Shown: positions 1 to 4,367 of the stretch, in pieces
Numbering within the stretch: position 1 is the first letter of the stretch
How the letters are laid out: each line of letters starts with the position of its first letter
DNA from: Akkermansiaceae bacterium UBA5689
GTDB lineage: Bacteria > Verrucomicrobiota > Verrucomicrobiia > Verrucomicrobiales > Akkermansiaceae
DNA length: 11,275 nucleotides
Assembly: GCA_002420305.1 (NCBI GenBank)
Contig: DIHT01000021.1
Location: forward strand, 2,929-14,203
Reading direction: 5' to 3'
The notes under the pieces: generated by a model
What the model saw: only the letters and a program-made list of their open reading frames with translations
Database searches by the model: none
What the model was told of the DNA's origin: nothing
Program-made: the position numbers and the translations under genes

Positions 1-55
1 CGAAAATGGATTCGGCTTCAAGCTGGTCGAGGTGGCTTAGTTGGTAGTCAGGCAT
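1..55 (-). CDS. cysD: Sulfate adenylyltransferase subunit 2, N-terminal fragment (runs off window)
   Basis: Only the first 18 codons are in the window (MPDYQLSHLDQLEAESIF). They match the conserved start of CysD proteins, where 'LTHLxQLEAESI' precedes the PP-loop ATP pyrophosphatase domain. CysD with the GTPase CysN makes adenosine 5'-phosphosulfate (APS) from ATP and sulfate in the cytoplasm. The ATG at 55-53 lies inside the end of cysC (8-bp overlap, ATGCCTGA), and a GGAG sits 6 nt upstream, so the two are translationally coupled. cysN would be expected just beyond the left edge. The identification rests on a short segment, but position next to APS kinase supports it strongly. Confidence 0.85.
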   Translation of the reverse strand, partial: MPDYQLSHLDQLEAESIF

Positions 56-668
56 GAGACTCTCCGGTGTGCCTCGCGGAACGCGCAGCGAGGTAGTTGA
101 GAAGGATCTGTGCGCAGGCCTCTGCGCTCTGAGAATTTGTATCAAGGGTCAATTCCGCTTCACTCTGAGGCTCCTCGAACCCGCTATCCTTGCCGGTGAA
201 GTCTGCAATACCTCCCGCACTGGCCTTGGCGTAGAGGCCCTTGGGATCGCGCTGCGCGCAGGTCGCGTAATCTGCTTTTACGAATACCTCCACAAAATCG
301 CTCCCGATGATCTCTCTTCCGATAGATCGCAAAGACTCACGCGGGGTGATCGCGGCGACGATGGTGATGACTCCGGCCTCGGAAAAGAGCCGAGCGACCT
401 CTGCATTACGACGAATGTTTTCGGCCCGGTCTTCATCGGAAAAACCCAGATCCGCGTTCAGCCTCGAACGGAGGTTGTCCCCATCAAGGATCACGGTAAA
501 ACGACCGGTCCGATTCAACTCGCGCTCCACAATGTTCGCGATGGTTGACTTCCCCGATCCCGAGAGCCCGTAAAACCATAAGACGAGCCCTTTCTGACCG
601 AGCAATTGCTCCTTGTCCTCTCTTTTGAGAAAACGATGAAACTCTGTATGAATATTGGTCTCAGGCAT
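48..668 (-). CDS. cysC: Adenylyl-sulfate (APS) kinase
   Basis: A 206-residue APS kinase, which phosphorylates APS to PAPS, the universal sulfate donor and an intermediate in assimilation. Visible motifs are the P-loop GLSGSGKST (residues 34-42), the DGDNLRSRLNADLGFSDEDR block (62-81) that binds APS, and RDPKGLYAKASAG (140-152) followed by FTGKDSGFEEP (157-167). Length is normal for a stand-alone CysC (about 200 residues). The 'ISPYR' segment usual in the family reads ITPRE here (107-111), a variation also plausible in functional members. It begins 15 bp after the DUF2061 gene with no clear Shine-Dalgarno sequence, and overlaps cysD by 8 bp. Position at the end of a glycan-synthesis operon suggests PAPS for polysaccharide sulfation rather than, or as well as, cysteine synthesis (inference). 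Confidence 0.95.
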   Translation of the reverse strand: MPETNIHTEFHRFLKREDKEQLLGQKGLVLWFYGLSGSGKSTIANIVERELNRTGRFTVILDGDNLRSRLNADLGFSDEDRAENIRRNAEVARLFSEAGVITIVAAITPRESLRSIGREIIGSDFVEVFVKADYATCAQRDPKGLYAKASAGGIADFTGKDSGFEEPQSEAELTLDTNSQSAEACAQILLNYLAARSARHTGESHA

Positions 669-683
669 CCGTCAGGCAGAAGG

Positions 684-911
684 TTAGGAGTGCGGCACGG
701 GGGAGCGCGGAAAGATCTGCCAGGCCCGTTCGTGGAGATAATAGACAAGAAACTTGGCCAGAAACTCAATACCCCCAATCGCGAGGGCGGGCTTGATATC
801 TCGATATACGGCCCATGCAATCAGGATGGTGGTAGCGGTAGCAAGTAATCTCCAGCTTACCGCCTTGAGCAGGCTTCGTTTTCTCGATTCCCTTACAGTT
901 TCTATCGTCAT
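684..911 (-). CDS. DUF2061 small membrane protein
   Basis: A 75-residue protein recognisable as DUF2061 by the block SLLKAVSWRLLATATT (13-28), GGIEFLAKFLVYYLHERAW (46-64). Two hydrophobic segments (about 20-36 and 42-58) predict a two-helix inner-membrane protein with a basic N-terminus (RESRKR). The molecular function is unknown. From recall, DUF2061 genes often sit beside sulfate-activation genes (cysC, cysD, cysN), and that is the case here, so a role linked to sulfate uptake or PAPS use is plausible but unproven. The ATG follows the glycosyltransferase stop by 2 bp, with GGAG about 8 nt upstream, so it belongs to the same operon. Confidence 0.88.
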   Translation of the reverse strand: MTIETVRESRKRSLLKAVSWRLLATATTILIAWAVYRDIKPALAIGGIEFLAKFLVYYLHERAWQIFPRSPVPHS

Positions 912-913
912 AA

Positions 914-1729
914 CTACTTCTCCATCGAATGGTTCTTGAGCCCCATCAACTGGGGAAGAATGGAAAGCAGGAAGGCCGTATTGTTGAAGGCATAGCGTCG
1001 CCAGAGGCGGCGCGGCTCACACACAAGACGGAACAACCACTCCAGACCACATCTTTGCATCAGGCTGGGGGCCTGCCGGACCCTGCCGGTATGAAAATCA
1101 AACGCCGCACCCACCCCGAACAATATGAGCCCGTGATCCCACCCCTCACAGAGGTCTGGATTCCGACTCAACAGGTCATGCATGAAGCGCTCCTGTTTCG
1201 GAGTACTCAACCCCACCCAGAGGAAATGGGGCCTCCTTTCCTTGAGTTGCCTCACCAGTTCCTTTTCTTCCGCATCGGTCAGAGGACGAAAGGGGGGGCA
1301 GCAGGTGCCAGTCACCTCCGTCCCGGGAAATCGTTCCTCCATCCGTTCCGCGAGTTCTTCCGCCACGCCCTCGTTACCACCCCAGAAATAATGCGTTCGC
1401 CCGGTCGCAGCCGTCGCCTCAACAACCTCCAGCATCAGATCAGGGCCATAGACTCGTTCCACCTCCGATTGGCCATTCCATTTCGCGACCCAGACCATGG
1501 GCATCCCATCGGGAGTGGAGAGATAGGAACGGTTATGAATGCGCCTGAGTTCTGGGTCGCGGCTGGACTCCATTACACCATGCACTCCTGATACCGTGAC
1601 ATAGCCGGCGAAGCCCGGCTTGGCAGCACCCTCGAGGACCTGCTCGAGGGCAGTGTTCATATTCAGGGCGCTGATGCCAACGCCAAGAACGTTGACACGC
1701 GGAACCTCACTGGGACTCGCTTCATTCAC
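914..1729 (-). CDS. WecG/TagA/CpsF-family glycosyltransferase
   Basis: A GT26-family glycosyltransferase of 271 residues. Members transfer a sugar such as ManNAc or ManNAcA from its nucleotide form to an undecaprenyl-diphosphate-linked acceptor at the cytoplasmic face of the membrane, an early step in capsule, teichoic acid or exopolysaccharide synthesis. Visible motifs are STPDGMP (71-77, including the conserved Asp), VYGPDLM (93-99), FWGGNEGV (115-122), VGLSTPKQE (172-180), FGVGAAFDFHTG (204-215) and the basic C-terminal appendage GLEWLFRLVCEPRRLWRRY (228-246). I chose the GTG at 1729-1727: it has GAGG 8 nt upstream, lies 25 bp after the epimerase stop and fits the family N-terminus (PRVNVLGVGI). 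An open frame continues upstream to 1882, but that part overlaps the epimerase gene and has no family resemblance. The donor sugar cannot be told from sequence. Confidence 0.93.
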   Translation of the reverse strand: MNEASPSEVPRVNVLGVGISALNMNTALEQVLEGAAKPGFAGYVTVSGVHGVMESSRDPELRRIHNRSYLSTPDGMPMVWVAKWNGQSEVERVYGPDLMLEVVEATAATGRTHYFWGGNEGVAEELAERMEERFPGTEVTGTCCPPFRPLTDAEEKELVRQLKERRPHFLWVGLSTPKQERFMHDLLSRNPDLCEGWDHGLILFGVGAAFDFHTGRVRQAPSLMQRCGLEWLFRLVCEPRRLWRRYAFNNTAFLLSILPQLMGLKNHSMEK

Positions 1730-1737
1730 GGTCTTTT

Positions 1738-1741
1738 CCTC
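1738..1741 (-). promoter_or_regulatory. Ribosome binding site deciding the glycosyltransferase start
   Basis: GAGG on the minus strand followed by 8 nt and GTG. It is the only well-placed Shine-Dalgarno sequence in front of the family-like N-terminus and falls in the 25-bp gap after the epimerase stop. It therefore supports a GTG start and rejects the upstream extension. Confidence 0.7.
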
Positions 1742-1754
1742 GCCAAGGCCTGAA

Positions 1755-2759
1755 TTAATCAACCACAATTTCGCCCCTCTTCCGGCGCTCATATTGTTCC
1801 TCAATCCAGCGGTAGGTCTTTTCCAACCCAGTGGCCAGATCAACCTCTGGCTCCCATCCAAGAGTGCTTTGAATGAGGGCATTATCCGAGTTTCGACCCC
1901 TTACCCCCTGCGGTTTACTCAAGTCATAGTTCCGCTTGAGGGTAATCCCGGCGATCCCCTCAATAATATCGAGGAGTCCATTAATGGACACCAGCTCGGC
2001 CCGCCCAAGATTCAACGGATCCGTATAACTGGATTCCATCAACCTCCCCATCCCGCTGAGACAATCATCGATATACATGAATGACCTCGTTTGCTCACCA
2101 TCGCCCCAGATCTCAATGTCGTGGTTACCCGTATCAGCGGCCTCAATGACCTTCCGGCAAAGAGCCGCCGGGGCCTTTTCACGACCTCCCGTCCATGTTC
2201 CGAAGGGTCCATACACATTATGAAAACGAAAGACCCGGACGTTGCTGCCAAAATCCTCGTGGAAGTTCTGACACATCCGCTCGGAAAAGAGTTTTTCCCA
2301 CCCGTAGCCATCCTCAGGTTGTGCCGGATAGGCATCTGATTCCTTTAGAGCCATTACGTCTGCATCGTCCTGCCGATAGTCCGGGTAGACACATGCACTG
2401 CTCGCATAGAAAAAGCCTTTGACCCCCTGATCACGAGCCGCCATCAGGAGATGGGTATTGATCAGAACGCTAATCATGCACAGAGCGCGGTTGAACTCGA
2501 TGAAGCCCATCCCACCCATGTTACAGGCGAGATTGTAGACCTCATCGCATCCCTCCATCACTGTGTAGCAGGCTTCTTTTTCCTCGAGGTTGACTACGTG
2601 GTTCTGCGCGCCTTCATGGACTTGATACCACTTATCCAGTTGTTTGACGTCGGCCACGACCACTTCGTGCCCTTGGGCGAGAAGGGAGCCCGCAAGGTGT
2701 CCACCTATGAAGCCTCCACCTCCCGCGACTAGAATTTTTTTTGGTTGGTTTTGGGACAT
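1755..2759 (-). CDS. GDP-mannose 3,5-epimerase-type NAD-dependent sugar epimerase
   Basis: A short-chain dehydrogenase/reductase epimerase of 334 residues. The NAD-binding GGGGFIGG lies at 13-20. Several long blocks resemble plant GDP-mannose 3,5-epimerase (GME): NMGGMGFI (80-87), YASSACVYP (118-126), YGWEK (152-156), FHNVYGPFGTWTGGREKAPA (179-198), DGEQTRSF (220-227) and GVRGRNSDN (285-293). The GME catalytic set appears present: Cys123, Tyr152/Lys156, Lys195 and an Arg in GVRGRN. The enzyme would turn GDP-D-mannose into GDP-L-galactose/L-gulose, cytoplasmic precursors for polysaccharide. It is the first gene after the ops-containing leader and is followed 25 bp later by a glycosyltransferase. 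The ATG at 2759 fits the family N-terminus; a GTG at 2798 with AAGG 6 nt upstream would add 13 residues and cannot be excluded. A related GDP-sugar epimerase is the main alternative. Confidence 0.88.
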   Translation of the reverse strand: MSQNQPKKILVAGGGGFIGGHLAGSLLAQGHEVVVADVKQLDKWYQVHEGAQNHVVNLEEKEACYTVMEGCDEVYNLACNMGGMGFIEFNRALCMISVLINTHLLMAARDQGVKGFFYASSACVYPDYRQDDADVMALKESDAYPAQPEDGYGWEKLFSERMCQNFHEDFGSNVRVFRFHNVYGPFGTWTGGREKAPAALCRKVIEAADTGNHDIEIWGDGEQTRSFMYIDDCLSGMGRLMESSYTDPLNLGRAELVSINGLLDIIEGIAGITLKRNYDLSKPQGVRGRNSDNALIQSTLGWEPEVDLATGLEKTYRWIEEQYERRKRGEIVVD

Positions 2760-2926
2760 GTTGTTTTCTTGGTTTGAGCTAATAGCGGATCGGCTCACGG
2801 ATAGCCTTTGTCGCTAAGGTATGAATTCGAATTGAGGCAAGAGATCTCCGGATCAGGCAAAAAGGCCACCATCTCAGACTCGGTGTGAGCAACCTGTGGA
2901 TAAGTTGATGCTGGCCAGATCGCTTT

Positions 2927-2944
2927 CCAAGCTACCGCCCTTGG
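2927..2944 (-). promoter_or_regulatory. ops-like antiterminator recruitment element in a hairpin
   Basis: On the minus strand this reads CCAAGGGCGGTAGCTTGG. The inner GGCGGTAGCTTG (2939 to 2928) matches the Escherichia coli ops element GGCGGTAGCGTG at 11 of 12 positions. The outer bases form a perfect 5-bp inverted repeat, CCAAG/CTTGG, around an 8-nt loop. Known biology: RfaH binds ops exposed as a small hairpin in the non-template strand of a paused polymerase and then suppresses termination in long surface-polysaccharide operons. Here the element lies in the untranslated leader, on the transcribed strand's sense orientation, right after an RfaH-like gene and before a polysaccharide operon. 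Function is inferred, but sequence, orientation and context all agree. Confidence 0.75.
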
Positions 2945-2977
2945 TCATTTGGCAGAATGTTCCGTCAAGACCTGCAT
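2945..2977 (-). CDS. Possible 10-residue leader peptide ending at ops
   Basis: Minus-strand ATG at 2977-2975, GGAG 4 nt upstream, ten sense codons (MQVLTEHSAK) and TGA at 2947-2945. The stop codon is immediately followed by the first base of the ops-like hairpin. The stop also overlaps (ATGA) an ATG that opens a 24-codon frame through the ops element (2874-2948). RfaH is known to contact ribosomal protein S10, so a ribosome near ops would make sense. An ORF this short can arise by chance, and there is no family to compare with. Confidence 0.25.
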   Translation of the reverse strand: MQVLTEHSAK

Positions 2978-3052
2978 AGCACTCCGGAGGCGGTGTGAAT
3001 AAGCTTCTCAACTTCCGCTTGATGTGGTCGAAAAACACAAAATCTGACTAAT

Positions 3053-3070
3053 GTTCAAGAAAAAATGAAC
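3053..3070. promoter_or_regulatory. GTTCA-N8-TGAAC operator, leader copy 1
   Basis: A perfect 18-bp inverted repeat: GTTCA, an 8-bp A-rich spacer and TGAAC. The same arrangement occurs at 4191-4208 and, with one mismatch, 20 bp away at 3073-3090. It lies about 60 bp beyond the NusG-paralog stop and before the ops leader. Probable binding site for the dimeric GbsR/MarR-type regulator encoded at 3667-4161 (inference from symmetry, repetition and position). Confidence 0.65.
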
Positions 3071-3072
3071 TG

Positions 3073-3090
3073 ATTCATAAAAAAATGAAC
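3073..3090. promoter_or_regulatory. GTTCA-N8-TGAAC operator, leader copy 2 (one mismatch)
   Basis: ATTCA, an 8-bp A-rich spacer and TGAAC, differing from the perfect palindrome by one base. Only 2 bp separate it from the copy at 3053-3070. The centre-to-centre distance is 20 bp, about two helical turns, which would place two dimers on the same DNA face. It begins 37 bp downstream of the NusG-paralog stop on the minus strand, so it could control a second promoter for the epimerase operon. Confidence 0.6.
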
Positions 3091-3127
3091 TTATAAAAAT
3101 TAACGACCCTGTCTCGTCGAGGCGTAG

Positions 3128-3661
3128 TTAGCCCTTTCTGGGCAGGAGAAGTGAATAGAGGTCCACATCAACTGGCTGGGCCTGACCGAGAAACTCGATG
3201 AAAATCCGGACCCTCTCTTCCGCCGGGCGTACCTCGAGGACTGTTCCGGTCATTCCCCGCAGGGGGCCCTCGGCCAGCTCCACCTGATCACCCGGCTCCG
3301 CAATTGGCTGGAGGGTGAGAATTTCTCCCTGATTCTCCTCTCTGGCCAGCTCTGCTCTCAGTTCCTCGATAAAATCCGGGGCCACCGTAGGAACGCTCTC
3401 CCCAAAGCGAAGAATCCCGCTGACACCAGCTGCGTAGCTGACGGCCCTATGCTTCTCCTCGAGTATAAAACGAGCAAGGAGGTAGCCCGGAAACAGTGGT
3501 TCCATCCACCAGATTTTTCCACGGCGCGTCACTTTCTTGTAGCGGAGACGAGGACAAACAACCTCCACCCCACAAACCGCCCTGAGAGAGGCTGCTGCGA
3601 TGTGCTCCCGCTTGGGCTGCGCTCGCAAGCAATACCACGCTGCACCCTCAGTCTCTCTCAT
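3128..3661 (-). CDS. NusG paralog, RfaH-like transcription antiterminator
   Basis: A 177-residue protein with an N-terminal NGN domain (about 7-105; AWYCLRAQPKRE at 8-19, EPLFPGYLLARF at 54-65, GVSGILRFGE at 79-88) and a C-terminal KOW domain (about 121-172; EPGDQVELAEGPLRGMTGTV at 122-141). EPLFPxYL and VSxxxRFG followed by P-x-VAP closely resemble RfaH, more than housekeeping NusG. Such proteins travel with RNA polymerase, suppress pausing and termination, and usually act on surface-polysaccharide operons. The ATG at 3661 lies 5 bp after the regulator stop, with GGTG about 10 nt upstream. An ops-like element sits in the leader it faces, supporting RfaH-type sequence-specific recruitment. 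UpxY or LoaP-type function is the alternative; all are specialised NusG paralogs. Confidence 0.9.
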   Translation of the reverse strand: MRETEGAAWYCLRAQPKREHIAAASLRAVCGVEVVCPRLRYKKVTRRGKIWWMEPLFPGYLLARFILEEKHRAVSYAAGVSGILRFGESVPTVAPDFIEELRAELAREENQGEILTLQPIAEPGDQVELAEGPLRGMTGTVLEVRPAEERVRIFIEFLGQAQPVDVDLYSLLLPRKG

Positions 3662-3666
3662 TGCTG

Positions 3667-4161
3667 CTATTCACCAAGGACTCTTTGAATCAGAGGCAGG
3701 ACAAGCTTGGCCTGCTTTAACCACCGTTCCAACTTCTTCACTCTTTCGTCATAAAATACCTGCTTGGCTCCGTCCTCCTCCTTCGCGACCTCCGCCTCCA
3801 AGGACTTCAGGCGATCTTTTCCACTCTCCATGTGCGGCCGCATTTGCTCCCGGATGAAGCCCCCTACCAGCTTCTTCAGCTCGATATCCCCTTCGTAATA
3901 CGTCCTGCGGACATCAGGTCCCTCCACTTCCCTGATTGCGCCCAAGGTCCTGAGAAATTTGAGCCCCTGACTGACAGAACCCTTGGAAATGTTGAGACGC
4001 ACCACGAGATCGTCCATGGCCAGGGGTTCGGCCGAGACAAACAGCAATCCGTAGATTTCCCCTACCGATCGAGGCAAACCTGCCACCCGAACTCCATCGG
4101 CAAAGAGAGAAACTACCTGTCGTTCAATTTCCACCAGGGTGTTGGGTTTAGCGTCGGACAC
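3667..4161 (-). CDS. GbsR/MarR-family transcriptional regulator
   Basis: A 164-residue winged-helix regulator resembling GbsR (COG1510) proteins. The N-terminal helix VEIERQVVSLFADGVRVAGLPRS (10-32) and GEIYGLLFVSAEPLAMDDLV (34-53) precede the DNA-reading helix region ISKGSVSQGLKFLRTLGAI (58-76). A wing with EGPDVRRTYYEGD (80-92) follows, and then a long charged helical, probably dimerising, C-terminus. The start is GTG at 4161-4159, with GAGG 7 nt upstream; the only nearby ATG (4179) hits a stop at once. It is the first gene of the minus-strand cluster, 5 bp before the NusG paralog. A perfect GTTCA-N8-TGAAC palindrome lies 29 bp upstream, suggesting autoregulation, and two more lie in the operon leader. 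The effector is unknown; a role in osmolyte sensing as in Bacillus GbsR should not be assumed. Confidence 0.87.
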   Translation of the reverse strand: MSDAKPNTLVEIERQVVSLFADGVRVAGLPRSVGEIYGLLFVSAEPLAMDDLVVRLNISKGSVSQGLKFLRTLGAIREVEGPDVRRTYYEGDIELKKLVGGFIREQMRPHMESGKDRLKSLEAEVAKEEDGAKQVFYDERVKKLERWLKQAKLVLPLIQRVLGE

Positions 4162-4190
4162 AGGCCCACCTCAGCACATGGAATTCGACT

Positions 4191-4208
4191 GTTCAATTTT
4201 TAATGAAC
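4191..4208. promoter_or_regulatory. GTTCA-N8-TGAAC operator upstream of the GbsR-type gene
   Basis: A perfect 18-bp inverted repeat, GTTCAATTTTTAATGAAC, 29 bp before the regulator's GTG. It matches the two leader copies at 3053-3090 in half-sites and spacer length. It sits in the divergent region shared with the beta-helix gene, 159 bp from that gene's ATG, so it might also influence the plus-strand operon. By a rough uniform-base estimate, an exact 10-base pattern is expected about 0.01 times in a window this size. Confidence 0.68.
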
Positions 4209-4271
4209 TGACAACGAAGGAACGGTAGACGCTATCTCGCCAAATAGAAGGTAACCTGAAAACCATATCGC

Positions 4272-4300
4272 TTGTACAGGGGATTTATAATTTATATATA
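4272..4300 (+). promoter_or_regulatory. AT-rich candidate promoter of the beta-helix/sulfatase operon
   Basis: The 159 bp between operator and beta-helix ATG contain a very AT-rich stretch. There is an exact TATAAT at 4286-4291 without a good -35 at the usual distance, and a TTGTAC (4272-4277) spaced 17 bp from TATATA (4295-4300). A 12-bp palindrome TTTTTATAAAAA follows at 4332-4343. No Shine-Dalgarno sequence precedes the ATG. Sigma-factor preferences of the host are unknown, so this is a weak call. Confidence 0.3.
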
Positions 4301-4367
4301 TTTAATGTAAAAATAAGTCGACTTTCCTGAGTTTTTATAAAAAGTTATCTCTCTTTCTCGATCATCA

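Larger units (their letters stand above)
2760..3127 (-). other. Long untranslated leader between NusG paralog and epimerase
   Basis: A 368-bp stretch with no convincing full-size gene. Read on the minus strand it contains, in order: an AT-rich start just after the NusG-paralog stop; two GTTCA-type inverted repeats (3053-3090); a possible 10-codon leader ORF (2945-2977); an ops-like hairpin (2927-2944) directly abutting that ORF's stop; one exact DnaA-box 9-mer (2895-2903), probably chance; and about 170 nt of unassigned leader before the epimerase ATG. Such a long gap inside an otherwise tightly packed operon points to regulation at this place. I see no strong intrinsic terminator in it. Confidence 0.75.

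Noticed and set aside
54..548. A 164-codon plus-strand frame opposite cysC.
   Set aside because: It is antisense to a fully conserved APS kinase, with no family resemblance.
929..1591. A 220-codon plus-strand frame opposite the glycosyltransferase.
   Set aside because: It lies wholly antisense to an unmistakable GT26 gene with conserved motifs, and its own translation shows no recognisable domain.
1730..1882. N-terminal extension of the glycosyltransferase by 51 residues.
   Set aside because: The extension overlaps the end of the epimerase gene and lacks family similarity; the GTG at 1729 has a good ribosome site and a family-like start.
2824..2833. Palindrome AATTCGAATT in the leader.
   Set aside because: It is short, low in complexity and unrelated to the GTTCA operators; no second copy was found at a control point.
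2895..2903. An exact DnaA-box 9-mer (TTATCCACA on the minus strand).
   Set aside because: It is a single box with no cluster, no AT-rich unwinding region beside it and no origin genes. One such match is expected by chance roughly once in every dozen windows of this size.
4209..4214. TTGTCA on the minus strand as a -35 box for the regulator gene.
   Set aside because: No acceptable -10 hexamer lies 16-18 bp downstream, so I could not support a specific promoter.
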